From UBA7703 sp963667195 (GTDB lineage: Bacteria > Bacillota > Clostridia > Christensenellales > CAG-138), in the NCBI GenBank assembly GCA_963667195.1, contig OY762962.1, positions 2,728,001 through 2,792,000 on the forward strand: a DNA stretch of 64,000 nucleotides. Direction: 5' to 3'. Below are positions 27,557-37,155 of this stretch, piece by piece (within the stretch, counting starts at the first letter, position 1; every line of letters begins with the position of its first letter). Under the pieces are notes generated by a model, which saw only the letters and a program-made list of their open reading frames with translations, had not been told where the DNA came from and ran no database searches. The translations under genes and the position numbers were made by a program.

Positions 27557-28210
27557 TTAAAACAGGTTGATAAACCACGCGGCGACCGAGAAGAATCCGG
27601 ACGTGATGCCGGAAACCAAGTATCCAAGTGCGATGGAGACAACGTTTGTCAGCAGCAGCGCCAACAGGATCAGCTGCCCGTACTGCCGCAGGAACATGAA
27701 GACGCGGGGGATTTTCGACATAAACAGGTTCTCCGCAACATGCGATCCATCAAGCGGATAGATCGGAATCAGGTTGAAGATTGCCAGCGCAAGATTGATC
27801 GAGATGATGGAGCCGATGATGCTCGTGAAAGCGTCGTTGGTGCCAAGACCCCACTTGAGGAATCCCGCGACGTAGACGAAGGAAAACACAAACGCGACGA
27901 GGATGTTCATCGTGATTCCCGCGAGGGAAACGATGATGTCGTCCCGCTTGAAGTGCTTAAAGTAACGGGAGTTGACCGGAACGGGTTTCGCCCAGCCGAA
28001 GCCGACCAGCAACAGCATGGCGAAGCCGAACAGGTCGATGTGCGCAAGCGGGTTGAGGGTCATGCGTCCCATGTTGCGCGCGGTCGGGTCACCGAGACGG
28101 TAGGCGGCATATGCGTGCGCCCATTCGTGAACGGTCAAACCAATGAGAATCGCCGGCAGAATATATAGAAACTGCAGCGGGTTTTGTATGAGTTGTGCGA
28201 TGCGTGACAA
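27557..28210 (-). CDS. Site-2-protease-like M50 membrane metalloprotease
   Basis: A 217-residue intramembrane zinc protease of the rhomboid-independent M50 class. The metal site is HEWAH at residues 28-32 in the first hydrophobic helix, and the third ligand is in NLIPIYPLDGSH near residue 150. Four to five membrane helices are predicted from hydrophobicity. These short forms lack a PDZ domain and their substrates are mostly unknown. It is first in the M50-scpA-scpB operon. Confidence 0.92.
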   Translation of the reverse strand: MSRIAQLIQNPLQFLYILPAILIGLTVHEWAHAYAAYRLGDPTARNMGRMTLNPLAHIDLFGFAMLLLVGFGWAKPVPVNSRYFKHFKRDDIIVSLAGITMNILVAFVFSFVYVAGFLKWGLGTNDAFTSIIGSIISINLALAIFNLIPIYPLDGSHVAENLFMSKIPRVFMFLRQYGQLILLALLLTNVVSIALGYLVSGITSGFFSVAAWFINLF

Positions 28211-28292
28211 AATCGCGTGCTCCCTTCCTGATCGTTGATAGCGTTAAAACGGTATTGCGATACAATCGCGTGCTGGATCGATCGCTGTCACA

Positions 28293-28321
28293 ATTATACG
28301 GTAACGGGGAACCGAACGCAA
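28293..28321 (-). promoter_or_regulatory. Promoter of the M50-scpA-scpB operon
   Basis: Minus strand: TTGCGT (28321-28316), 17-bp spacer, TATAAT (28298-28293). It is 82 bases upstream of the protease start and is followed by an AGGAAGGGAG ribosome site. Confidence 0.65.
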
Positions 28322-28397
28322 TCAAGCGAATGCGCGCCGCCGGATTTTCCACGAACTGTTCACAAACAAGAGGACAAATCCAAAGTCTGCCGCAATT

Positions 28398-30101
28398 CTA
28401 CTTTGCGTCCGCGTTTTCGCGTAAGCGTTGCACCGTCTGCGCGTCCGGGGTTACATAAAGCGTGCGGTTGGTGGAATAGATCACCATGCCGGGTCGCGCG
28501 CCGGAGGGCTTTTTCACGAACTTTCGCGGCGTATAGTCGATCGGCACTGCGGTTGATGCGCGCGCCTGCGAGTAAAACGCGGCGAGCATGGCGGCCTCGC
28601 GGAGCGTTTGTTCCGCTGGTTCGCCGTCAAAGTCGATGATCACATGCGAGCCGGGCATGTTTTTCGCGTGCAGCCAGATGTTTTCCGAGCGCGCGGTCTG
28701 CAGCGTCAGCGAATCATTCTGGCGGTTGTTTTTGCCGACATAGATCGCAATTCCGTCGCCGGAGACAAAGCGCATCGGCGCGGAGGACTTGTTGGCGGGC
28801 TTACTTGCCTGCGCTTTCTCCGGGCGCAGATAGCGCTCCCGAATAAGCTCCTCCTTGATCTCATTCAGCTCATAGAGCGTGTCGCACTTGTCGATGTTCT
28901 CTAGCTGCCCTTCGAGATAGGCGATCTCGGAGGCGAGGCCTTCGATCTGGCCTTCCGCGTAGGCTTTGCCGAGTTTGCCCTTGCGATAGAGCTTGAAGTA
29001 CTTTTTCGCGTTATCCTGCGCGTTGAGTGCGGGATCGAGCGCGATGATCCGCTTTGCGGGCGGTTCGACGAAATAGTCGTCCACGACCAGCTCGCGCATA
29101 CCGGGGCGGGAGAGATGCAGGTTTGCGAGGATCAGCTCGCCATTGATGCGCGCGGTATCGTGCGCGTCGCTCTGCTGAATCGTTTCCAGGAACACGGCAT
29201 ACTTGTTCTGCGCGCGGCTGAGTGCGGTGGAGACCGTGTGCCGAAGCGCGGAGCCGTGCCTGCGTATGCGCACGATCTGGTCGCGGTCGGCGTAATATCG
29301 ATCCAGCGCCTCGCTCATGCTGCTCATAGGCTCGATGCGGGCGTAGAGTCCAACGGGAACGAACGGCAGAGCCGCAACCGGCTCACCCTCCGCGCCGAAT
29401 GCGAGGCAGGGCGCGAAGTTTCCGCTCTTGAGCGAGCGAATCAGCGAAAAAAGCATTTCCGGCGTTGCGGCTGCGGGGAGCAGCGCCATCGCGTTCTGCT
29501 TGGAAACGCCGTCAAACGCGGCGGTCATCGCGCGAACGGGGTCAGGGGATGCGTAGATCGGAACGAACGCCTCAATCGGCGCGGAAAATGGGTCGAGTTT
29601 GTTCTGCGTGGGAATCGGATCATACGGAAATCCGGGCAGGAGGATGCGCGCGCCGTCGTTGTTTGCGGAAACGCGGCGGAGGCAGTCCACGATTACGCCG
29701 TTGGGTTCGAGCAGGAGCAGGTTTGCGTGCTTGCCCGTGAGTTCGATGATGAGCCGAAGCGAGACTTCGTCGAACAGCTCGTTTCGCGCGAGGATGATGA
29801 TCTCGCAGACGCGATCTGCACCAAGCTGCCGGATCGAACAGATGCGCCCGCCGACGAGCCTTCTGCGTAGGAGCATGCAAAACGCGGGTGCGTTCATGGG
29901 GTTGTCGTATGTGCGGCCGGTCAGCTGAATCCGTCCGTTTTCCGGGTGGATGCTGAAGAGCAGCCGTTGATTTCCGTTATTTGAGCGAACAACAAAGAGC
30001 AGCAAGTCCTTTTCGGGCTGCTGCACCTTATCGATCTTGCCGCCGATGAGCGGCTGAAGTTCTTGTATCACCGCGCCGAGTGCGATGCCGTCCATTGCCA
30101 T
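28398..30101 (-). CDS. rqcH: RqcH ribosome quality control protein (NFACT family)
   Basis: Binds stalled 50S-peptidyl-tRNA complexes and recruits tRNA-Ala to add C-terminal alanine tails. The 567-residue NFACT protein has the N-terminal NFACT-N domain (MDGIALGAVIQELQPLIGGKI), the Asp-Arg pair (GADRVCEI, about residue 94) needed for tailing in characterised members, helix-hairpin-helix and coiled-coil middle regions, and the NFACT-R domain (YVGKNNRQND, LHAKNMPGSHVII). The start is preceded by GGAGA. Confidence 0.95.
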   Translation of the reverse strand: MAMDGIALGAVIQELQPLIGGKIDKVQQPEKDLLLFVVRSNNGNQRLLFSIHPENGRIQLTGRTYDNPMNAPAFCMLLRRRLVGGRICSIRQLGADRVCEIIILARNELFDEVSLRLIIELTGKHANLLLLEPNGVIVDCLRRVSANNDGARILLPGFPYDPIPTQNKLDPFSAPIEAFVPIYASPDPVRAMTAAFDGVSKQNAMALLPAAATPEMLFSLIRSLKSGNFAPCLAFGAEGEPVAALPFVPVGLYARIEPMSSMSEALDRYYADRDQIVRIRRHGSALRHTVSTALSRAQNKYAVFLETIQQSDAHDTARINGELILANLHLSRPGMRELVVDDYFVEPPAKRIIALDPALNAQDNAKKYFKLYRKGKLGKAYAEGQIEGLASEIAYLEGQLENIDKCDTLYELNEIKEELIRERYLRPEKAQASKPANKSSAPMRFVSGDGIAIYVGKNNRQNDSLTLQTARSENIWLHAKNMPGSHVIIDFDGEPAEQTLREAAMLAAFYSQARASTAVPIDYTPRKFVKKPSGARPGMVIYSTNRTLYVTPDAQTVQRLRENADAK

Positions 30102-30159
30102 GAAAACTCTTTTCTCCGGTGGGATTCGTAATCGCGCGTGAAACGCGATAACGAACGAA

Positions 30160-30462
30160 TTACTCCGGCTTCTTGAGCCGGTCGAGGATGAGCCGGTATC
30201 CGCCCGCGCCGTATTCGAGGCAGCGGTTCACGCGGCTGATGGTCGCGCTGCTGGCGTTATACCGGTGCGCGATGTCCTGATAGGTTTCTCCCGCGTCGAG
30301 TTGGCGCGCAACCTGCCAGCGCTGCGCCATGGCTTGCAGCTCGTTGATGGTGCACATATCTTCGAAAAACTGATAACACTCGTTGACGTCGCGCAGGGAA
30401 AGAATCGCCTGAAATACATCGTCCAATTCTTCACTTCTGAGTCTGGAAACATAGGCATCCAT
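30160..30462 (-). CDS. yerC: YerC/YecD family TrpR-like regulator
   Basis: A 100-residue Trp-repressor-like DNA-binding protein. The helix-turn-helix lies in GETYQDIAHRYNASSATISR (about 59-78), preceded by the MCTINELQAMAQRW core. Orthologues occur across Firmicutes and their regulons are largely unstudied. AAAGGTGA lies upstream of the ATG. Confidence 0.92.
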   Translation of the reverse strand: MDAYVSRLRSEELDDVFQAILSLRDVNECYQFFEDMCTINELQAMAQRWQVARQLDAGETYQDIAHRYNASSATISRVNRCLEYGAGGYRLILDRLKKPE

Positions 30463-30522
30463 GCGCGTGTCACCTTTCGTTTGCGGTTTATGCGGGTTTG
30501 TTATGCTCCGTTGCCAACCATT

Positions 30523-30551
30523 ATTTTATTCGCTTTCACACTGGAAAGCAA
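30523..30551 (-). promoter_or_regulatory. Promoter of yerC
   Basis: Minus strand: TTGCTT (30551-30546), 17-bp spacer, TAAAAT (30528-30523). It overlaps the T-run of the rpsT terminator. Confidence 0.55.
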
Positions 30552-30552
30552 G

Positions 30553-30582
30553 AAAAAAGGGGCATACCGAAACGGTATGCCC
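30553..30582 (-). terminator. Intrinsic terminator of rpsT
   Basis: Minus strand: a perfect 10-bp stem, GGGCATACCG / CGGTATGCCC with a 3-base loop, followed by CTTTTTT. Confidence 0.9.
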
Positions 30583-30604
30583 AAAGCTGAAAACCGAACT
30601 GGGG

Positions 30605-30868
30605 TTACAGCGCCGCAGTGCGCTTTTTAGCCAACTGCGCCTTTTTCCGGGCGGCAGCATTCTTGTGGATCATGCCCTTAGCGGCAGCATGATCAACTGT
30701 GCTGACGGCCGTCAAATACGCTTTTTCGGTTGCGGCAGAGTCCCCGGCCTGCAGCGCTTCATCAAAGCGGCGGATAGTCGTCTTCATTTCGGACTTGGCC
30801 GCGCGATTATTCAGCGTCTGCTTCTCGGTGATTTTGACACGCTTCATTGCGGATTTGATGTTTGCCAA
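30605..30868 (-). CDS. rpsT: 30S ribosomal protein S20 (TTG start)
   Basis: An 87-residue basic protein that binds the 5' domain of 16S rRNA. It starts ANIKSAMKRVKITEKQTLNN and has the Lys/Arg/Ala-rich composition of S20, ending in KKRTAAL. The start codon is TTG, with GGGGGTGA seven bases upstream, which fixes it firmly. It is monocistronic, with its own promoter and terminator. Confidence 0.96.
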   Translation of the reverse strand: MANIKSAMKRVKITEKQTLNNRAAKSEMKTTIRRFDEALQAGDSAATEKAYLTAVSTVDHAAAKGMIHKNAAARKKAQLAKKRTAAL

Positions 30869-30916
30869 AACAATTCACCCCCTATTTCAGTCTCACATTT
30901 CATTCGAACAGAAGTC

Positions 30917-30945
30917 AGTTTAGCATACCACGCGGGATAATGCAA
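30917..30945 (-). promoter_or_regulatory. Promoter of rpsT
   Basis: Minus strand: TTGCAT (30945-30940), 17-bp spacer with TATG before the -10, then TAAACT (30922-30917). The leader is about 45 bases. Confidence 0.65.
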
Positions 30946-31023
30946 GGGAAATATTGCGGATTGACAAGGTAAAGTTGCATATGTTTCGCGTTTGGCTGAG
31001 CATAGTATTTTTCTCAATGCATG

Positions 31024-31512
31024 TCACTTGCGGTTAATAAGAGCTAAGATACTATCATAGTCCCAGTTCCAATACTCTTGCGCGAATGGCTTAAGTAATT
31101 CTATCGTGTCAGCATTCAGCAGGTTTATCATATTTGGATTTGCAATTAAAATAGAAATCCAAGTCAACCATTGTTCATCGTGGGAAGCGTATGCCAATTT
31201 TGCAGCATTCTCCAATGGAACGCAAAGCAAATCGGATGATACGATTTGTAGCCGTTTTTGTATCATGTCTGCTCCAGGCCAGTTTATGTCTTTCAACCAA
31301 TTGAGTAAATCGAGAAGGTACGGTTCAATCTCGGTGTCACTTAGCATTAAAAATACAATAGAAGCATTCTCCCAACTGCGAACATACTCTGTGGGTCGAA
31401 TCAGATAAGAATGCTCCGCTTCTTGTAAAGCGGAAATAAAGCCAGCCTTAATTTGATCAGGTGCATTATCCCATGCAAGTTTTTCAAGTATCTCTGCTTG
31501 ATGTTGATTCAT
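31024..31512 (-). CDS. DUF5071-like protein
   Basis: A 162-residue, helix-rich acidic protein. The central LLDLLNWLKDINWPGADMIQKRL resembles the LxWLxDxNWPxA core of DUF5071 proteins, whose function is unknown. Codon use and base composition are clearly more AT-rich than in the neighbours, which suggests recent acquisition. GGAGA precedes the ATG. It stands alone between rpsT and groES. Family assignment is moderate; no role can be given. Confidence 0.65.
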   Translation of the reverse strand: MNQHQAEILEKLAWDNAPDQIKAGFISALQEAEHSYLIRPTEYVRSWENASIVFLMLSDTEIEPYLLDLLNWLKDINWPGADMIQKRLQIVSSDLLCVPLENAAKLAYASHDEQWLTWISILIANPNMINLLNADTIELLKPFAQEYWNWDYDSILALINRK

Positions 31513-31834
31513 TTCTTGATCTCCTGAATTGAGTATGACTGCAACTTCATGTAATTATTTATACTATAATTAATAAGAACAATAAAACATCAAGGCATCC
31601 TATATGATTATACTGTTGAAAACAATCTGACGCAACGAATCATATCGCTTCATATATATAAATTCAAAGTTGAGAAAGTTCCTTTATTATTAATCGCTGT
31701 GCGTTTTTGATTTACTCGCAGTTTCGGCACCCGATCATCAAAAAACGTATTCGTTTCTAATCTCTTGTGTGATTTTATCGCACAGATACAAGCGTAACAT
31801 AGGACATTTTCACATTTTCGTTGCATTTTCAAAG
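31513..31834. other. AT-rich non-coding stretch upstream of groES
   Basis: About 320 bases of low-GC sequence between the divergent DUF5071 and groES genes. Several TA-rich hexamers could serve as -10 boxes for the DUF5071 gene, but none has a convincing -35. I see no gene or repeat in it. Confidence 0.5.
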
Positions 31835-31862
31835 TTGACGCATAAAACATTCGTGGTATAAT
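31835..31862 (+). promoter_or_regulatory. Promoter of groESL
   Basis: TTGACG (31835-31840), 16-bp spacer, TATAAT (31857-31862). The predicted start, near 31869, lies just ahead of the CIRCE operator. Confidence 0.85.
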
Positions 31863-31873
31863 TGTTTTCGTGA

Positions 31874-31900
31874 TTAGCACTCGTCAAAAAAGAGTGCTAA
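31874..31900 (+). promoter_or_regulatory. CIRCE operator (HrcA binding site)
   Basis: A perfect copy of the consensus: TTAGCACTC, nine bases, GAGTGCTAA. HrcA represses heat-shock operons at this site, so groESL here is expected to be HrcA-controlled and heat-inducible. hrcA itself is not in the window. Confidence 0.97.
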
Positions 31901-31944
31901 CAAATGAAAAAAGCAATTCATAATACATAGGAGGCGAATCTCGT

Positions 31945-32229
31945 ATGAAACTGAAACCTTTAGCGGATCGCGTTGTTGTTCTCAGCATCGAGAACGAAGA
32001 GGTTGTCAAGGGCGGCATCGTGTTGCCGACCGCAGCGAAGGAAAAACCGCAGATGGCGGAAGTGATCTCGGTTGGCCCCGGCGGCGTCGTGGACGGCAAA
32101 GAAGTCGTCATGTACGTCAAAGCGGGCGACAAGGTGATCTGCTCCAAGTATTCGGGCACCGAAGTCAAGCTGGATGACAAAGAATACCTCATCGTCCGTC
32201 AGAGCGACATTCTCGCGGTCGTAGAATAA
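31945..32229 (+). CDS. groES: Co-chaperonin GroES
   Basis: A 94-residue heptameric lid of the GroEL chamber. It begins LKPLADRVVV and contains the mobile loop region EEVVKGGIVLPTAAKEKPQ, with KAGDKVICSKYSGTEVKLD toward the C-terminus. TAGGAGGCGA precedes the ATG. It is co-transcribed with groEL under CIRCE. Confidence 0.98.
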   Translation: MKLKPLADRVVVLSIENEEVVKGGIVLPTAAKEKPQMAEVISVGPGGVVDGKEVVMYVKAGDKVICSKYSGTEVKLDDKEYLIVRQSDILAVVE

Positions 32230-32247
32230 TCAGGAGGAAATTGAACT

Positions 32248-33876
<1,629 letters not shown>

Positions 33877-33892
33877 GACTAGCAACACAAAG

Positions 33893-33919
33893 AGAGCACG
33901 GAGAAATCCGTGCTCTTTT
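33893..33919. terminator. Intrinsic terminator after groEL
   Basis: GAGCACGGA and TCCGTGCTC pair around a GAAA loop, followed by TTTT; the A-rich left flank makes it usable by the convergent DUF5680 gene too. Confidence 0.9.
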
Positions 33920-33944
33920 CATACATGTTTACGTCGCAATGGCA

Positions 33945-34385
33945 TTACTCAACTTTTCCACCGTGAAAGAAGCATTCGTAAATTCGATCCTGACCGAGAA
34001 GAATCTTTTCGTATCCATTATACCAGTCGATGTCTCCATCCACTTTGCACACATAACGCATTTGTCCTTCCTGATACGAGTCAGGCCCGCGGAACGGGCG
34101 TTCCTGCGGAACCTGTAACAGCACGCGCTTGAGAAAATCACCGTCAAAGCGCTGATCCAGCACGCGCCCGGAATAATTCATTGACCAAACAGGCGTGTTT
34201 TGCACCCAAAGCGCCTCTTCACCAATAAAGCGCTTTCCTCCAAGATAGGTATCAATATAAACCAAATCATTTTCCGCATACCGAAGATCATGCGAATTCG
34301 GGCGGGAAGGGGAGGTTTCCTTTCCGCCTGCGGCATAGGTGCTCTTTTTCGCCTGAAGAAGAAATGCAAGCTCGCAATCCAACAT
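33945..34385 (-). CDS. DUF5680 domain protein
   Basis: A 146-residue protein matching DUF5680 along its length: LLQAKKSTYAAGG, SRPNSHDLRYAENDLVYIDTY (in order), GEEALWVQNTPVWSMNYSGRV, and the C-terminal YECFFHGG. The domain often forms the C-terminal part of XRE regulators, but here it stands alone without a DNA-binding region. The function is unknown; it may bind a small ligand. It has its own promoter and an AAGGAGA site. Confidence 0.85.
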   Translation of the reverse strand: MLDCELAFLLQAKKSTYAAGGKETSPSRPNSHDLRYAENDLVYIDTYLGGKRFIGEEALWVQNTPVWSMNYSGRVLDQRFDGDFLKRVLLQVPQERPFRGPDSYQEGQMRYVCKVDGDIDWYNGYEKILLGQDRIYECFFHGGKVE

Positions 34386-34424
34386 ATAAAGGCTGTCTCC
34401 TTATAACAATGTACTGTTCTCAGC

Positions 34425-34453
34425 ATTATATCAGAGAAGTCTGTTGCGCACAA
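34425..34453 (-). promoter_or_regulatory. Promoter of the DUF5680 gene
   Basis: Minus strand: TTGTGC (34453-34448), 17-bp spacer, TATAAT (34430-34425) within an extended TGATATAAT. Confidence 0.75.
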
Positions 34454-34525
34454 AAACATATTACTGTGAAGTTTGAGGCTTGTTTGATTTCAGCGGAATA
34501 CAAAGCCGAGCTCTCTTTCTATGGA

Positions 34526-35341
34526 TTACTCCTCATCTTCCCCCAAACGCCGCAAATACCGCGCGGGTTCGGAGAGAAAATCCCGCAGGAAGTTGATGTT
34601 CTCCAGCGCGCGAAAGCTGCTCACGCGAAGTAAACCATTTTCAAACGAATACAGCGTTGCGTCCGGGTACGCCAGCAGCACGGGAGAGTGCGTGGAGATG
34701 ATGAACTGGCAGTCGCGCTTGACCGCGTCCGCAATCATGTTCATCAGCACATATTGGTTATAGTAGGAGAGCGCGCCTTCCGGTTCGTCCATGAGGTATA
34801 GCCCCTGCGCGTTGAGCCGCGAGCCAAAGAAATCAATATACCCTTCGCCGTGGGACTGGCAGGAGAGCTCGTCGGAATACATGCTTTTCATCTCGTGCAG
34901 GCCGGATGCGTGCGGCATGGAAGCGAGCGCCTTTGCATAGCCGGATCTGCCTTCATAATCGCGCGAGATACGCTCCATCTCCGCCTGCTCCTCGCGCATC
35001 ATATCCTCTCGTGCGTCGATATAGCGCGTGAAATCCTCCGCCAGAAAAAAGAAACTGCGCTTGGGCTTGTGCGAAAACTCCGCGCGAAACGCACGGGAGG
35101 CAGAGGAGAAGCTGCTGTGCGCGCGCCGATCCGAGCGCGCGTCTCCGATGCGAATTGCTCCCGTGAGCGCCGCAATCAGTTCGACGAGCGTCGTCTTTCC
35201 GCTGCCGTTGTCGCCCGCAATCAGCGTGACGGGCGCAGTAAACTCCAACCGCTCGATTGCCGCAATCTGCGGTAAACTCAGCGGATAGGAATCGTGTGCG
35301 TGTTCGGTTTCGGCCTGTTTGATCGCGCGTAAATAAATCAT
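34526..35341 (-). CDS. Predicted AAA/ABC-type ATPase (COG3910-like)
   Basis: A 271-residue P-loop ATPase. Walker A is GDNGSGKTT near residue 44, with an ABC-like dimer core: LYLMDEPEGALS (Walker B with Glu) and FIISTHSPVLLAYPDA (the switch His). Such stand-alone ATPases resemble RecF/SMC heads without a coiled coil; their job is mostly unknown. ATG 35341 gives the usual family N-terminus (MIYLRAIKQ); no Shine-Dalgarno is present, and an extended -10 lies six bases upstream. It ends about 140 bases before DUF5680 on the same strand. Confidence 0.8.
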   Translation of the reverse strand: MIYLRAIKQAETEHAHDSYPLSLPQIAAIERLEFTAPVTLIAGDNGSGKTTLVELIAALTGAIRIGDARSDRRAHSSFSSASRAFRAEFSHKPKRSFFFLAEDFTRYIDAREDMMREEQAEMERISRDYEGRSGYAKALASMPHASGLHEMKSMYSDELSCQSHGEGYIDFFGSRLNAQGLYLMDEPEGALSYYNQYVLMNMIADAVKRDCQFIISTHSPVLLAYPDATLYSFENGLLRVSSFRALENINFLRDFLSEPARYLRRLGEDEE

Positions 35342-35347
35342 GCAAAA

Positions 35348-35356
35348 ATCATACCA
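35348..35356 (-). promoter_or_regulatory. Extended -10 promoter of the ATPase gene
   Basis: The minus strand reads TGGTATGAT (35356-35348), and six bases later comes the ATG. The -35 region (TGTTTT at 17 bp) is poor. Confidence 0.55.
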
Positions 35357-35370
35357 TATGAATGCAAACA

Positions 35371-35403
35371 AAAACAGGGAGCGATAGAATCACTCCCTGT
35401 TTT
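35371..35403 (-). terminator. Intrinsic terminator after the aconitase X operon
   Basis: AAAACAGGGAG and CTCCCTGTTTT pair around an 11-base loop; on the minus strand TTTTTG follows. It ends the enoate reductase/aconitase X transcript just before the ATPase promoter. Confidence 0.85.
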
Positions 35404-35414
35404 ATGCGGCTTGA

Positions 35415-35858
35415 TCAGCCGACGATCACGATGCCGTCAGATTTGATTTCAATGCTGGCACCCGTGGTTACATAGGATAGGAACTCCTCGCCGAGGCTGT
35501 CTACGACCGGCATGGAGACATCCGTCCAAACGTCCGCCAGAATGGCACCGGCGGCAGCAAGCGAATCAATCGGTTTGCTGAACAACATACAAGCGGGCTG
35601 TTGCCCCAGCGCTGCCGCGCAATACAGCACCATTCCACCCGTTGTGGACCCGATGGTCTGCGGCATGCACAGCGCCGAACCGTGCAACGGCTTTTCGTAG
35701 AGATCGGGGTTGTTCTGGTCGGAACATTTTGCGTTCTTGTCTTTGAACATCAGCGCTTTTTGAAAACTCGCCAGTGTATTAAATCCCTGCTTTGAAACGA
35801 GCGCCTTTGCATTCGCGCTGCCGGGAACGACCACACGCCCTTGAAACGTTCTGGACAT
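35415..35858 (-). CDS. Aconitase X small (swivel) subunit
   Basis: A 147-residue swivelling beta-barrel domain of the DUF126/aconitase X small-subunit family: GRVVVPGSANAKALVS at the start, then HGSALCMPQTIGSTTGGMVLY. It should pair with the large subunit encoded one base upstream. Characterised aconitase X enzymes are cis-3-hydroxy-L-proline dehydratases in bacteria and phosphomevalonate dehydratases in archaea; which, if either, applies here is unknown. Confidence 0.88.
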   Translation of the reverse strand: MSRTFQGRVVVPGSANAKALVSKQGFNTLASFQKALMFKDKNAKCSDQNNPDLYEKPLHGSALCMPQTIGSTTGGMVLYCAAALGQQPACMLFSKPIDSLAAAGAILADVWTDVSMPVVDSLGEEFLSYVTTGASIEIKSDGIVIVG

Positions 35859-35859
35859 A

Positions 35860-37137
35860 TCAGTTGCCCCCTTTCGAAAGGATTTCGAGAATCTCCGCGT
35901 CGGTATGATACCTTGCCGTGGTATAGGTTCGCAGTTTGTTGCTGTTTGTCACAACGGGCATCTTGCCGCAAAGCGGGTTATTCATGTACATGAGCGGGCA
36001 GATATAGGAAAGAATCACTCCCATGTTCTTGAGCTTCTGATAATCGTCTGTTTTCTCAAACTCTCGCTGCACGGCAACCGGCGAGGTGAACACCGTTGGG
36101 ATGGCAACCTTCGTGCGCCCGCTCGCGTTCAGCGCGGCGGAGAGCGCGTCCGTCCAGTCATGCAATTGCTTGAGCGAGAGATGCGGGCAGCCGATGAAGC
36201 AGAGCTTTGGTTCCGCATCCGGGTTTTTCCACATGATGGGATAGCTGTTTTTCACCCGCGCAAGCTCCGCGTCGTCGACCACATAGGTTCTTGCGCCTTG
36301 AGCAATCAGCGACACACCGCTCTTCTTTGCTTCCGGTGTAAGCCCTTCGATGTGATATAGCCCCACGGCGCCGTTGCTTGCCGTTGCCGCGCCGAAGTCC
36401 TTGAGGTATGCCGTCGCGTCGTCGTTGAGTTCCGTGCCGAGAAAGCGTGTTAGCCCGCGCACAAACGGAACGTCTTCCATGACCTTCATTCCGATCGCGC
36501 TGCCGAGGATCTGCGCTTCCGGCTTTTGCGTCGTTTTGACCTCGACGATCCAGCTTGCCTTGCGCCCTTCATCGGTCAGAAGCCCGAAGTACGGCACGCA
36601 TCCGGCGATGCTGCCAAAGAGCTCGAGGATTCCGCTGTTTCGATTGCAGCGCGCGCCGATCACACTGTTTGCGTAGACAACGGCGCTGCTTTCCGCCCAG
36701 CTGAGCACGTCGCCAAACATGGGCTTGTTGCCGACCTGATCCAGATAGCAAGCGCAGGTAAAGGAATCTTCGCCGATCAGGCCAAGCGTTTGCAGCTGCT
36801 TTTCATAATCTGACTGCTTGGAGTACATGAACTTGAACACCAGATCTTGCAGCAGATTTGTAGGCACATGCGGGTCGAGCGGGCGGGGATCGACGGAAAA
36901 CTGCTGACCGGAAAGCACACCGCTTTGGATGAGCTGATCCATTAGCGCATAGACGGGCTTCATGACCGAAAGACCGAAGCTCGTGACCAAGTGCCCGCAA
37001 CCGCTCGTCACGGGAACCATACGGTCTGCGCCGAAGGTTTCGCCATACACGACAAGCGTCTTCATGACTTTTGCCATGGTCTCGCCCTTGTCGCCGTTGA
37101 GCAGCGATTGCTGTTCTGGGGTGAGCGTCATTCCCAT
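35860..37137 (-). CDS. Aconitase X catalytic (large) subunit
   Basis: A 425-residue DUF521-type catalytic subunit. Recognisable parts are the N-terminal LTPEQQSLLNGDKGETMAKVM, VPVTSGCGHLV, YANSVIGARCNRNSG, and a C-terminal CPLMYMNNPLCGK with cysteines that could ligate an Fe-S or iron centre. It dehydrates a hydroxy-acid-like substrate by family precedent. Separate large and small subunits are a known variant. Its place beside an enoate-reductase-like flavoprotein hints at a dehydrate-then-reduce route. Confidence 0.9.
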   Translation of the reverse strand: MGMTLTPEQQSLLNGDKGETMAKVMKTLVVYGETFGADRMVPVTSGCGHLVTSFGLSVMKPVYALMDQLIQSGVLSGQQFSVDPRPLDPHVPTNLLQDLVFKFMYSKQSDYEKQLQTLGLIGEDSFTCACYLDQVGNKPMFGDVLSWAESSAVVYANSVIGARCNRNSGILELFGSIAGCVPYFGLLTDEGRKASWIVEVKTTQKPEAQILGSAIGMKVMEDVPFVRGLTRFLGTELNDDATAYLKDFGAATASNGAVGLYHIEGLTPEAKKSGVSLIAQGARTYVVDDAELARVKNSYPIMWKNPDAEPKLCFIGCPHLSLKQLHDWTDALSAALNASGRTKVAIPTVFTSPVAVQREFEKTDDYQKLKNMGVILSYICPLMYMNNPLCGKMPVVTNSNKLRTYTTARYHTDAEILEILSKGGN

Positions 37138-37155
37138 TTTGCGTGTTCCTCCTGC

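Noticed and set aside
31650..31880. A 76-codon minus-strand frame over the groESL promoter
   Set aside because: It covers the promoter and reaches the CIRCE operator, has no ribosome site and resembles nothing known.
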